The notes under the pieces are model-generated. The model made no database searches. It was not told where the DNA came from and saw nothing but the letters and a program-made list of their open reading frames with translations. This document shows positions 8,834 through 15,116 of a stretch of DNA of 24,881 nt, piece after piece. Position numbers and translations under genes: made by a program. This DNA is from a virus, in IMG/VR virus record IMGVR_UViG_3300048930_000491, positions 1 to 24,881 of that record. The stretch is one strand, 5' to 3'. Numbering within the stretch: the first letter of the stretch is position 1; each line of letters begins with the position of its first letter.

Positions 8834-8991
8834 CAGCGAAGACCCCCTGCCATGCGCGCCACCGCCAGCGTCAGCAGCACGAGCGACACGCCGCCGAACA
8901 TGAGGCCACCAGGCAGCCACCACAGGCCGGCACCGACGGACGCAGCCAGCCAGCCGGCGGCCATGCAGGCGTTGAAGACGCGCACGTTCAT
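8833..8991 (-). CDS. Small two-helix membrane protein between terminase and portal
   Basis: The 52-residue product has two hydrophobic stretches (about residues 8-23 and 28-45; GLWWLPGGLMFGGVSLVLL). The start ATG overlaps the terminase stop as ATGA, and its stop overlaps the portal start as TGATG, so it is a genuine link in the coupled chain and not spacer. I do not recognise a family; small membrane proteins at this position are of unknown function. Confidence 0.7.
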   Translation of the reverse strand: MNVRVFNACMAAGWLAASVGAGLWWLPGGLMFGGVSLVLLTLAVARMAGGLR

Positions 8992-10754
8992 GCGAAGGTG
9001 AACTCGTAGTCGGCGCCGATGACGACTTCTGCATCGGCAGGCTTGCTGGCGATGCCGCGCGCCATGATGGCGGCCAGCACCAGGTCGATGCGCCCACTGG
9101 CGCGGCGCTTGCTGAGCTTGCGGTTGCCGGCGTCGTCTTCCACGATGACGGCATTGGCGGCGCACCAGGTGAGCACGGGGTGTGCTGGGTGCACCAAGTT
9201 GCCGGCGATCAGGTCGGATTCGAAAGTTTCGATGGCGGGCGCCATGTCTTTGTAGCCCTGGCCGAACTCGACCAGCGGCGGCAGCGTGATGCCGGCGTCG
9301 TCGGCCATGGCCTTGAGGTCTGCGATGCGCCAGCGGTCGTAGGCCACGGCCACGATATCGAGCTGCGACGCCAGCGCCGCCAGGCGCTGCAGCACGTGCA
9401 GTTTGCTGATGGCCGGGCCCGGCGTGGTGAGCAGGTGACCATCGCGCACCCACTGGGTGTAGGGCACTTTGTCCTGGCGTTCCCGATCCATCAGATCCTG
9501 CTCGGGCAGCCAGGCAAAGGGCAGAACGCGCCAGGGCTCGTCGGCCTGAAGGGGCTCGATCAGCAGCGCCAGCGCGGTGAGGTCGGTGGTGCTGGACAGG
9601 TCCAGGCCCGCATAGGCTCGGCGACCGCGGAACTGCTCGAGCGCGTAGCTGCGCGCGGCCGGCATCCACACGGTTGGGCTGAGCCAGGGCGCATCGGCCT
9701 CGGTCCACTGGCAGAAGTTGAGCCGGCGCACCAGGGCCTGCTTGCTGGGCAGGCCGCGTGCTGCGGTGACCTCGCCGCGCAGGTACTCCAGGCCCGGCAG
9801 GTTAGCCTCCTGCAGCGACGGGTTGGCCTTGGGCCAGCATCGCTCATCGTTGAACGGGTCGTCGGTTTCGTCGAGGTTGCAGACGAAGCCAAAAAAGGCG
9901 TCGTCCTCGACCACACCGGTGGCCACCTGCAGCGCATAGTCGTGGTACTGGCCGCAGGTGCTGGTTTTGTCGTGGCCGCTGTTGGTGATGCAGAACAGCA
10001 GCGGCTGTCTGCGGCTCTTGAAGCCGGCCCGCAGCATCTCGATCACGTGATTGCTGGGGTGCTCGTGCAGCTCGTCCACCAGCGACACGTGCGGGCGCGG
10101 GCCGCTCTGCCCCTGGTCGGCGCTGATGGGGCGGAAGAACGACCCCATCTTCGGGTACGAAAGGTTCCAGACCTTCTCGTTCATGCCGCTGGGCACCAGG
10201 CGGCGCAGCAGGTCGGGGCTCTGCTGGAACATGGCGACGGCGTCGCGGAACAGGATCATGGCCTGGTCGCGCTTGGTGGCGGCGGCATAGACCTCGGCCC
10301 GCGCCTCGCCGTCGGCCGTCAGGCCGTGCAGCCCCACGCCGGCCGCCAGCGGGCTCTTGCCGCTGCCCTTGGCCGTCTCGACGTAGGCCACTCGGTAGCG
10401 GCGGGTGTCGTCGGCGCGCTTCCAGCCGTACAGACTGCCCACGACAAAGCCCTGCCACCCCAGCAGGCGAAACGGCACGCCCTCGAACTGGCCGCCGTTG
10501 AGCCGCAGCACTTCCTCGAAGAAGGCGCAGGCCTCCAGGGCGGCCGGCAGATCCCAGCGCAGGCCGCGGGCCGGGGCTTCGTCAAGGTCGCGCAGATGGC
10601 GCGCAGCAGCGGCGCGCACACCCGGGCCGGCGATGACCTTGCCGGCGGCCACGGCCTGCGCCCAGGCGGTCACGCGGTCGACCAGCGTCGGCTTGCGCGG
10701 CGCGCGCCTGCGGGAAGCGGCCTTCGGGCGGTCGGCGACGGCGGCTTCGGTCAC
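8988..10754 (-). CDS. Terminase large subunit, Terminase_1 type
   Basis: The product has 588 residues. The start is GTG at 10754, overlapping the small-subunit stop as GTGA. The ATPase domain has Walker A (ETAKGSGKS, 126-134) and Walker B with catalytic Glu (VSLVDE, 223-228), followed by the coupling segment FCITNSG. The nuclease domain shows the acidic strands YAGLDLSSTTDL and VAYDRW and the late RIDLVLAAIMA segment, consistent with an RNase H-like fold. It packages DNA into the prohead through the portal and cuts the concatemer. It lies directly after terS and before the portal block, the classic order. Confidence 0.95.
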   Translation of the reverse strand: MTEAAVADRPKAASRRRAPRKPTLVDRVTAWAQAVAAGKVIAGPGVRAAAARHLRDLDEAPARGLRWDLPAALEACAFFEEVLRLNGGQFEGVPFRLLGWQGFVVGSLYGWKRADDTRRYRVAYVETAKGSGKSPLAAGVGLHGLTADGEARAEVYAAATKRDQAMILFRDAVAMFQQSPDLLRRLVPSGMNEKVWNLSYPKMGSFFRPISADQGQSGPRPHVSLVDELHEHPSNHVIEMLRAGFKSRRQPLLFCITNSGHDKTSTCGQYHDYALQVATGVVEDDAFFGFVCNLDETDDPFNDERCWPKANPSLQEANLPGLEYLRGEVTAARGLPSKQALVRRLNFCQWTEADAPWLSPTVWMPAARSYALEQFRGRRAYAGLDLSSTTDLTALALLIEPLQADEPWRVLPFAWLPEQDLMDRERQDKVPYTQWVRDGHLLTTPGPAISKLHVLQRLAALASQLDIVAVAYDRWRIADLKAMADDAGITLPPLVEFGQGYKDMAPAIETFESDLIAGNLVHPAHPVLTWCAANAVIVEDDAGNRKLSKRRASGRIDLVLAAIMARGIASKPADAEVVIGADYEFTFA

Positions 10755-11224
10755 TGGAAGAAGCGCGCCGTGCCGGCTGGCTCAGTGGGTTTGCCGAACA
10801 GGTCGCCCTGCGGGTCGACCATCACGCGCGAACGGCTGACGGGGTCCATTCCGAACCGAGCCATGAAGGCCTCGGCACGCTTGCTGCTCATGGCCATGGC
10901 CACGTGCAGCTGGTTCAGCATCTCGCTGCCCTTGGCGCTGGGCCTGACGAAGGTGTCGCCGCGCTCGCGCCGCGTCTTGCGGTAGTCGGCCACGGCGTCG
11001 CACAGCATCTCGAGCGCGATGGTGTCGGCCACCGTCAGCACACCGGTGCGGCTGAGGATCGGAGCCACCTGGCGCCACACCGCAGCCGAGTCGGCGGCCA
11101 GGTGCGTGGGCGGCTCAAGGTCGAGCAGCCGGTCGGGCTCGGGCTCGTTGCCGTTGCGGCGGTCTGCCCGGTCGGTGCCCTGCATCTGCTTGAGCGCCGA
11201 AGGCTTGGGCAACCTACCCGCCAT
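10751..11224 (-). CDS. Terminase small subunit, P27 family
   Basis: The product has 157 residues and starts MAGRLPKPSALKQMQGT, typical of the P27 family (basic start, then a conserved EPPTHLAADSAAVWRQVAPIL helix and LEMLCDAVADYRK). It recognises the packaging site and recruits the large subunit. The start at 11224 follows a G-run; a start four codons upstream at 11236 (after AAGGTGG) is equally possible. The first bases overlap the end of the HNH gene. Confidence 0.92.
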   Translation of the reverse strand: MAGRLPKPSALKQMQGTDRADRRNGNEPEPDRLLDLEPPTHLAADSAAVWRQVAPILSRTGVLTVADTIALEMLCDAVADYRKTRRERGDTFVRPSAKGSEMLNQLHVAMAMSSKRAEAFMARFGMDPVSRSRVMVDPQGDLFGKPTEPAGTARFFQ

Positions 11225-11687
11225 AGCCCCCCCCATCCATTTCGCCACCTTGCAAAGAGATTGCAGGGATCGGTCCCGGAGGTTGAGGAAAGGAAGTTTT
11301 GCACCCCCCCTCCCCTGCCTGTGCCCAGGGGTGGCGGGGGTCGGTCGGCAGGCCAGTGATGGCGCAGGCGGCCGAGGGGCGCCGCGGGGCAGTGAGGCCG
11401 CGGGCCTGCATGGCTTCGAGCGCGGTCTTGGCTCGGTGGCAATCGCGGTTGATGGCCTGCAGGTTGCCATCGTCATCGGTGCCGCCGTTGGCCTTTGGCA
11501 CCTTGTGGTCGACCTCGTGAGCCGGCAGCACGCGGCCCAGGCGCTGGCAGTCGCTGCACTGGCACATGCCACCGTCGCGGGCCAGGATGCGCTTGCGGGT
11601 GCGATCCCACGCGCTGCCGTACCCGCGCTCATGGCGGCTGCCGCGGCGCAGGTCTGCGAATGATCCGGGTGTGATGGTTGGGCGCAT
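11214..11687 (-). CDS. HNH endonuclease next to terminase
   Basis: The product has 157 residues. The HNH core is clear: WDRTRKRILARD (28-39), CQCSDC (42-47), HEVDH (57-61), then NLQAINRDCH (75-84). In HK97-type phages the HNH protein encoded beside terS/terL is needed for cos or pac cleavage by the terminase. Residues after about 95 are Pro/Gly-rich and may be low-information readthrough into the terS leader. It is the first gene after the hairpin and possible late promoter at 11696-11798. Confidence 0.9.
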   Translation of the reverse strand: MRPTITPGSFADLRRGSRHERGYGSAWDRTRKRILARDGGMCQCSDCQRLGRVLPAHEVDHKVPKANGGTDDDGNLQAINRDCHRAKTALEAMQARGLTAPRRPSAACAITGLPTDPRHPWAQAGEGGCKTSFPQPPGPIPAISLQGGEMDGGGYGG

Positions 11688-11695
11688 GAAGCACA

Positions 11696-11726
11696 AGGCC
11701 CCGAACACCTTGCGGTGCCGGGGCCT
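11696..11726 (-). terminator. Hairpin just upstream of HNH / late genes
   Basis: AGGCCCCG (11696-11703) pairs with CGGGGCCT (11719-11726), with an inner CACC/GGTG stem and two unpaired A. On the minus strand TTGTGCTTC and the HNH start follow. Between a possible antiterminator gene and the packaging genes, this is where a tR'-like terminator would be expected. Confidence 0.45.
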
Positions 11727-11770
11727 GGGCTGAGGCTTGACGACGACGCCAGCAGAGCCAGCGTGCCCGA

Positions 11771-11798
11771 ACTGTAGGGCCTGGCGCTAACTCGTAAA
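11771..11798 (-). promoter_or_regulatory. Possible late promoter (weak)
   Basis: On the minus strand TTTACG (-35-like, 11798-11793), a 16-bp spacer and TACAGT (-10-like, 11776-11771) lie at the end of the putative antiterminator gene and upstream of the hairpin and HNH gene. Both hexamers match four of six consensus bases, so the call rests mainly on position. Confidence 0.25.
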
Positions 11799-12164
11799 AC
11801 CCCCGCGCAACAACACGCCCAGCTGACGCTTGGCCTCGGCCACACGCGCCCGCACCGTGCCTGTCTGGCAGCCCAGCGCCTGGGCCTGATCGTCCGGTTG
11901 CAGGCGCTTGATGTAGACCACGTACAGGGCGTCACGCAGCTTGACGCTGAGATCGCGGATGTGCCCGTCGATGGCACGCTCCTGCGCATCGCCGACGACC
12001 ACCACACGCATGCCCGGCCGCATGCCCGGGCTGGGCGGCGACCAGGATGGATCGAGCACATTGCGCGTGGGGTAGCCGGCGCCGCACATGCCAGCCGTGC
12101 GCCATGCGGCCCAGGCTAGCAGGCGCTGCTCCAACAGGTCGACCGTGGGCTGGGCCGCGATCAT
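11787..12164 (-). CDS. Putative late regulator (antiterminator Q-like or sigma region 4-like)
   Basis: The product has 125 residues. The C-terminal third, DLSVKLRDALYVVYIKRLQPDDQAQALGC followed by TGTVRARVAEAKRQL (about 71-117), reads as a sigma region 4-like helix-turn-helix: a helix, then recognition of the type Q-A-LG-x4-TVRxR. The N-terminal half is small and Trp-rich. It sits between the switch-side genes and the packaging genes on the same strand, which is where Q-type late antiterminators are found. It starts in an ATGA overlap with the upstream gene. The helix-turn-helix is visible; the antitermination role is inferred from position. Confidence 0.6.
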   Translation of the reverse strand: MIAAQPTVDLLEQRLLAWAAWRTAGMCGAGYPTRNVLDPSWSPPSPGMRPGMRVVVVGDAQERAIDGHIRDLSVKLRDALYVVYIKRLQPDDQAQALGCQTGTVRARVAEAKRQLGVLLRGGFTS

Positions 12165-12649
12165 CCGCGCCGGCTCCCGTGCCCGCGCACGGCGTCGAGC
12201 CTGGCCCGGTTCCTCTCCATGGCCTGCCGCACTTCGACGGGATCGGTGCGTGTGGGCGGCGCCTCGTCGCGCGCCGCGCTGGCCTCGCGCAGCCGCTCGC
12301 CGGCGTCCATGAATCGCTCGATGCGGCTCTCTCCGGCCAGCAACCAGTCGATGTCGTGCCGGCCGTTGGCCATGCACCACTCGTCGACCAGGTTGCCCTC
12401 GATGGCGAGCTCGAGGTCTTCTTCGCTGTACAGCAGCAGGGCCGCGGCGATGGCCTGCCGGCGCGTGCTGCCGAGCTTGGCGCGTTGCGGCATCTTGCGG
12501 GCCATGAAGACCCAGTAGTCGAAGATGCGCCGCACCGGGTCGGCCGACAGCGAGTTTTCGCGCGTGGTTGCGAGGGGCGAAATGAGCTTGAGTTGCGGTG
12601 TTGGCATGGGTTTTGTCGTCGTCGTTGAGCGTTGAAGACCTTGATTCAT
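12161..12649 (-). CDS. Phage replication-associated protein (C-terminal domain type)
   Basis: The product has 162 residues. Residues 36-120 (DPVRRIFDYWVFMARK, STRRQAIAAALLLYSEEDLELAI, DIDWLLAGESRIERFMDAGERL) resemble the conserved C-terminal module of phage replisome-organiser proteins (pattern IFDYW, R..I...L..Y..EDL..AI..., D.D.LL....IERF). The usual N-terminal DNA-binding part is absent, so it may be a stand-alone domain. The start is uncertain: 12649 has GAGAG upstream; 12607 (MPTPQL) and 12742 (TGATG-coupled) are alternatives. Confidence 0.6.
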   Translation of the reverse strand: MNQGLQRSTTTTKPMPTPQLKLISPLATTRENSLSADPVRRIFDYWVFMARKMPQRAKLGSTRRQAIAAALLLYSEEDLELAIEGNLVDEWCMANGRHDIDWLLAGESRIERFMDAGERLREASAARDEAPPTRTDPVEVRQAMERNRARLDAVRGHGSRRG

Positions 12650-12741
12650 GCTCTCGGTGGAAGCCTGAGCAAAGCGGGGCCCCTTCCCCACGCACAAGCG
12701 TGTGGATTCACCCCGCCGCGCTGTCTGCATGCCCTGCGGCA

Positions 12742-12954
12742 TCAGCCCTCGCGTCGCGTCAGCCAGCCTTGCAGCACGCCGATGAAGGCGCGCTGTTCCC
12801 GCGGGCGCTGGCCACTGGGCCCACCCTGCCCCGTCTCTGCGGTCCCGTGTCTAGGGGCGTCACCTACGGCGCGCGGCCCGTCGGCCTTACCGCGCGCAAC
12901 GGATCTGTCTGCGCTACATGCGCGCCTCCATGGGGCCGTGCGGGGCAGGCACAT
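12742..12954 (-). CDS. Possible small basic protein
   Basis: A 70-residue frame ends with REQRAFIGVLQGWLTRREG, which looks like a real C-terminus. It would fill the otherwise empty 264-base gap between its neighbours. Its stop touches an ATG at 12742 as TGATG, the coupling style of this operon. Its start (12954) overlaps the wHTH gene in another frame. The N-terminal part is Arg/Gly-rich and not convincing. The gap holds nothing else I can recognise. Confidence 0.35.
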   Translation of the reverse strand: MCLPRTAPWRRACSADRSVARGKADGPRAVGDAPRHGTAETGQGGPSGQRPREQRAFIGVLQGWLTRREG

Positions 12955-13240
12955 AGGCCGGCCACCGCGCCCAGCCCGCAAAGACGCCGGCCAGCGCCTG
13001 GTGCCCAGGCACCACCGGCACGCGTACCGCGGGCCGCGCGTACACCGGCACCGGCCGGCAGACGCCAGGCACGCGCACAGGCGCCACCTTGGCCGCCTGG
13101 CCGGCGCGCACCATGTTGTCGAGCGCCGTGCGCGTCATGCCGATGGCCCAGCCGGTGCGCTGCGCCAGCTGCTTGCAGGTGCCCGGGCCGTCCACCAAGG
13201 CGGCGGCCAGATCCACGCGGATCTCGCTCTGGGGCCTCAT
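12914..13240 (-). CDS. Small winged-helix DNA-binding protein
   Basis: The product has 108 residues. Residues 5-60 form a winged helix-turn-helix (IRVDLAAALVDGPGTCKQLA, then GMTRTALDNMVRAGQA): helix, recognition helix TRTALDNMV and a wing with VPVYARPAV. The C-terminus is Pro/Ala-rich. It starts in an ATGA overlap with the upstream gene. Similar small wHTH genes occur in the regulatory arm of betaproteobacterial prophages. Target unknown. Confidence 0.65.
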   Translation of the reverse strand: MRPQSEIRVDLAAALVDGPGTCKQLAQRTGWAIGMTRTALDNMVRAGQAAKVAPVRVPGVCRPVPVYARPAVRVPVVPGHQALAGVFAGWARWPAYVPAPHGPMEARM

Positions 13241-13476
13241 TCCCCCAGGCTCCCCCGCGTTCCCGCGGCATTCCCTCCGTCGACCCCCGCCAATCCCTGG
13301 GCCAGCAGCTGGCGGTGCAGCACCATGGCGGCATGCACTTCATCGGCCGCCCACAGATCCATGACGTCGCGGACGATTTCCTGCTGGCTCTTGCCGGTGG
13401 CCTGGCTGCGCGCCTCGAGGGCGCAGTGGGTGCGCGTGGTCAGCTTGCCGCGAAAGTCGTGCAGCTCGGCACTCAT
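13237..13476 (-). CDS. Small helical phage protein, first gene of the leftward operon
   Basis: The 79-residue product has a MSAELHDFRGKLTTRTHCAL strand-like start, then a helical segment EARSQATGKSQQEIVRDVMDLWA, reminiscent of a ribbon-helix-helix or Arc-like regulator. GAGG precedes the ATG. An intrinsic hairpin (13497-13526) lies in its leader. It ends in an ATGA overlap with the wHTH gene. Regulator function is suggested, not shown. Confidence 0.6.
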   Translation of the reverse strand: MSAELHDFRGKLTTRTHCALEARSQATGKSQQEIVRDVMDLWAADEVHAAMVLHRQLLAQGLAGVDGGNAAGTRGSLGE

Positions 13477-13486
13477 GCGCACCTCA

Positions 13487-13526
13487 TGAAGAAAAGCGCG
13501 CCCCAGGCCTTGCAGCCCAGGGCGCG
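13487..13526 (-). terminator. Leader terminator / attenuator
   Basis: CGCGCCC (13497-13503) pairs with GGGCGCG (13520-13526) across a loop of 16. On the minus strand the stem is followed by CTTTTCTTC, making an intrinsic terminator. It lies 10-20 bases before the first leftward gene, a position suited to a tR-type site between Cro and the delayed genes. A further perfect hairpin (GAGGGC, loop ACCA, GCCCTC) lies at 13531-13546. Confidence 0.55.
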
Positions 13527-13626
13527 GAACGAGGGCACCAGCCCTCGGGAGGAGACTCTGTGGGGCGGGCGCCCTGCCTGCGGTACGCTGTGAATCCCCA
13601 GACACACAGCCCACAGGAGGGCGCCC

Positions 13627-13845
13627 ATGGAACTGATCAACCCCACCATCACCGTGCAGAACGTCAAAGGCGACGCCTGGCTCGTGCGCTGGCCACAGCG
13701 CCTGAGCGAGCACGAGCACATCGACGTTGCACTCACGGTGCCGAAGAGCGCTGCAGCGCCCCTGGGCGAGGTACAGGCGCTGCTGATGGACCGCCTGCTG
13801 GAGTACGTGGGCAAGCAGCGGGACAAGTTGCGCAGGAACAGCTGA
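13627..13845 (+). CDS. Small plus-strand phage protein inside the switch region
   Basis: The 72-residue product (MELINPTITVQNVKGDAWLV, then RWPQRLSEHEHIDVALTVPK and a C-terminal helix LMDRLLEYVGKQRDKL) has a very good ribosome-binding site (CAGGAGGG). It faces rightward, opposite to its neighbours on both sides, and is transcribed from its own start region around 13570-13610, where I see no clear promoter. Its last third overlaps the antisense zinc-motif ORF. Function unknown. Confidence 0.65.
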   Translation: MELINPTITVQNVKGDAWLVRWPQRLSEHEHIDVALTVPKSAAAPLGEVQALLMDRLLEYVGKQRDKLRRNS

Positions 13846-13984
13846 ACTGCGGCTGCGAGTCCAGCAGCGTCGTCACGTCATGGCAACCCTGGCAGGGCGG
13901 CACTGAACACACACATCTGAACTGCGGCGCCACGTCGAGCAGCGTCGTGACATCGTGGCAGCTCGGGCACGGCTTACGCTGCAT
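13733..13984 (-). CDS. Possible small zinc-binding protein with a doubled CxxCHDVTTLLD motif
   Basis: The frame from ATG 13984 has 83 residues and carries CPSCHDVTTLLDVAPQFRC and CQGCHDVTTLLDSQPQFSC, 25 residues apart, followed by CSC and more Cys. Paired CxxC units suggest zinc binding. The second half overlaps the plus-strand gene at 13627-13845 antisense and loses any pattern, so the real protein may be shorter, or this may be a duplicated small element and not a gene. No Shine-Dalgarno is obvious. It starts where the Cro-like gene ends. Confidence 0.4.
   Translation of the reverse strand: MQRKPCPSCHDVTTLLDVAPQFRCVCSVPPCQGCHDVTTLLDSQPQFSCSCATCPAACPRTPAGGPSAAPVPRPGALQRSSAP
13842..13974. 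repeat. Two-copy tandem repeat, 75-bp period
   Basis: CTGAACTGCGGC at 13842 recurs at 13917, followed in both copies by closely similar sequence around AGCAGCGTCGT and a GTGGCA/ATGGCA box, about 57 bases each. The period is exactly 25 codons, so on the minus strand it encodes the doubled CxxCHDVTTLLD motif in frame. Confidence 0.8.
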
Positions 13985-14183
13985 CGCGGGCCTCCTGGTC
14001 TTGGCCTTGCGGCACCGGGCGGAAGACATCCGGCCGTGCCAGTTCGAGGTACATGCGCCGGGCCTTGGGAATGCCGCGCCGCTTCCAGGCGCTGACGGCC
14101 TGGGGCGCGATCTCGAACACGCCAGCCACGACCACGGGCCCGCCCATGGCGGTGATGAGTTCTGCGTCTGGATGCTCGGACAT
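13974..14183 (-). CDS. Cro-like helix-turn-helix repressor
   Basis: The product has 69 residues. A short helix-turn-helix of the Cro/YdaS type is visible: VVVAGVFEIAPQAVSAWKRR (17-36), then GIPKARRMYLELARPDVFRP. The ATG at 14183 lies six bases after a -10 hexamer (TACACT), so the mRNA is probably leaderless. It diverges from the CI-like gene at 14253, and the operator lies in between. By analogy with lambda it would be the first gene of the leftward operon leading to the late regulators. Confidence 0.8.
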   Translation of the reverse strand: MSEHPDAELITAMGGPVVVAGVFEIAPQAVSAWKRRGIPKARRMYLELARPDVFRPVPQGQDQEARDAA

Positions 14184-14189
14184 GCCGGC

Positions 14190-14219
14190 AGTGTAAGTCG
14201 AGTTGCACATAGGATGCAA
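14190..14219 (-). promoter_or_regulatory. Leftward promoter (PR-like) of the Cro-like gene
   Basis: On the minus strand TTGCAT (14219-14214), an 18-bp spacer and TACACT (14195-14190) precede the ATG at 14183 by six bases. The same architecture, TTGCAC-18-TACACT, recurs at 15050-15079 on the plus strand. The operator at 14191-14208 covers the -10. Confidence 0.7.
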
Positions 14220-14220
14220 C
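14191..14220. promoter_or_regulatory. Repressor operator(s), OR-like
   Basis: GTGTAAGTCGAGTTGCAC (14191-14208) is an imperfect palindrome of form GTGNAA-N6-TTNCAC and recurs as GTGAAACTCGACTTGCAC at 15038-15055. Overlapping its right end is a second palindrome, GTTGCA-N7-TGCAAC (14202-14220), lying just before the weak rightward -10 at 14241. Sites shared between two divergently placed promoters are the expected mark of a CI/Cro operator. Confidence 0.65.
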
Positions 14221-14240
14221 CCGGGTTTCACGCCGGTCTG

Positions 14241-14246
14241 TAGGCT
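14241..14246 (+). promoter_or_regulatory. Possible PRM-like -10 for the CI-like gene
   Basis: TAGGCT lies exactly six bases before the ATG at 14253, mirroring TACACT before the Cro-like start. No good -35 is present, and the -35 region falls at the end of the operator palindrome, as in a promoter that needs repressor bound next to it. The hexamer match is modest. Confidence 0.35.
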
Positions 14247-14252
14247 CGCCAC

Positions 14253-14669
14253 ATGAAAGTAGACCCGCCGGCTGACCTGCTGACGCCGCAACAGCGCATC
14301 GGGTGGGCCATCCAGTGGGCCAAGGCGCACAAGGGCATCACACCTCAGGCGCTGGCGGACAAATGCGGCGTCACCCGACCTGGCTTGCTGAACTGGACCA
14401 GCAGCGACACCAACATCGACAAGGTGGGCATCGGCGCGCTGCGCGCGTTCTGTGCTGCGCTCGACCTGGATCTGGAGTGGTTGCTTTCAGGCGCCGGGCA
14501 GGCCTGGCGCGCGCCGATCACCAACAAGCACACCCAGCGCATCGTGGATGAACTGCGCCTGCTGGCCCGGGAAGAGCCCGCGGAGTATTCCGTGATCGTG
14601 AAGATGATCCACGCTGCGGCAGACGGTGTGCGCCGCGGCGACGAAGAAGGCACCGACCAGCAGCCATAG
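14253..14669 (+). CDS. CI-like XRE repressor without peptidase domain
   Basis: The product has 138 residues. Residues 12-76 form an XRE helix-turn-helix: QQRIGWAIQWAKAHKGITPQ, then ALADKCGVTRPGLLNWTSSD, followed by LRAFCAALDLDLEWLLSG, which is typical of CI/C2 repressors. The C-terminal 60 residues are a short helical region (RIVDELRLLAREEPAEYSVI) with no S24 Ser-Lys peptidase, so RecA-stimulated self-cleavage is not expected. No Shine-Dalgarno is seen; the mRNA may be leaderless. It diverges from the Cro-like gene over the shared operator. Confidence 0.85.
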   Translation: MKVDPPADLLTPQQRIGWAIQWAKAHKGITPQALADKCGVTRPGLLNWTSSDTNIDKVGIGALRAFCAALDLDLEWLLSGAGQAWRAPITNKHTQRIVDELRLLAREEPAEYSVIVKMIHAAADGVRRGDEEGTDQQP

Positions 14670-14695
14670 CGCCGGCGCCGCATGCTTGCAGCGCG

Positions 14696-15016
14696 TCAGC
14701 CGCTGCGGTTGCCAGCTTTCTTCGCGGCCATCCGCTCGTTGTAAGCCTGCTGCGCGGCCTGCCTGTAGGGGCGCAGGTCAACGCCGCAATGCTTGCACTT
14801 CAGCGCCTGCCAATGCACACGCTCCGCGCATTCTGGGCACTGGTCGGTTGCATCCTCGTGGGCGTTGCGGGCCGGCAGCAAAGCCAGCAGCACGCCGCTG
14901 ATCAGCGGCGACGCCACCACGGCCAGCATGAGATACCCAAAGCCTGAGCGCCCGCGCGCCGCGGCCGCAATGCCGATGACAACGGACAACCCAAGCCACA
15001 GCAGAACCCACTCCAT
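14696..15016 (-). CDS. Two-helix membrane protein with C-terminal zinc ribbon
   Basis: The product has 106 residues, using the ATG at 15016. Two hydrophobic helices (about 2-20 and 25-47) are followed by a zinc ribbon with Cys60, Cys63, Cys74 and Cys77 (CPEC and CKHCG) and a basic tail. It is convergent with the CI-like gene and sits between the repressor and the second operator, the place where lambdoid prophages keep genes expressed from the lysogen, such as superinfection-exclusion proteins. The exclusion role is inference only. Confidence 0.7.
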   Translation of the reverse strand: MEWVLLWLGLSVVIGIAAAARGRSGFGYLMLAVVASPLISGVLLALLPARNAHEDATDQCPECAERVHWQALKCKHCGVDLRPYRQAAQQAYNERMAAKKAGNRSG

Positions 15017-15037
15017 CCCCCAGTGTTGCACATCAAA

Positions 15038-15055
15038 GTGAAACTCGACTTGCAC
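15038..15055. promoter_or_regulatory. Second operator, OL-like
   Basis: GTGAAACTCGACTTGCAC fits GTGNAA-N6-TTNCAC. Read on the opposite strand, its centre GTCGAG is identical to the site at 14191-14208. It covers the -35 of the rightward early promoter. Confidence 0.65.
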
Positions 15056-15079
15056 ACATACTGAAAGTCTGCTTACACT
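15050..15079 (+). promoter_or_regulatory. Rightward early promoter (PL-like)
   Basis: TTGCAC (15050-15055), 18-bp spacer, TACACT (15074-15079). It precedes the plus-strand early operon; the first start with a Shine-Dalgarno is at 15117. It has the same hexamers and spacing as the leftward promoter of the Cro-like gene. Confidence 0.7.
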
Positions 15080-15116
15080 ACGCCCCATCGGCCACCCCGG
15101 CCGCATGGAGGCGAAG

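Noticed and set aside
8834-9154. N-terminal extension of the portal frame to 617 residues
   Set aside because: It overlaps the terminase end and the small membrane gene in other frames; the start at 8833 has a coupled TGATG and gives a normal portal.
11227-12061. Long upstream extension of the terS frame
   Set aside because: It overlaps the HNH gene and the putative late regulator, and the family start motif is at 11224.
13826-13832. GTTGCGC at 13826 as the partner core of attC1, which would make the phage arm a giant cassette
   Set aside because: The heptamer is expected by chance several times in 25 kb of this composition and has no attC around it.
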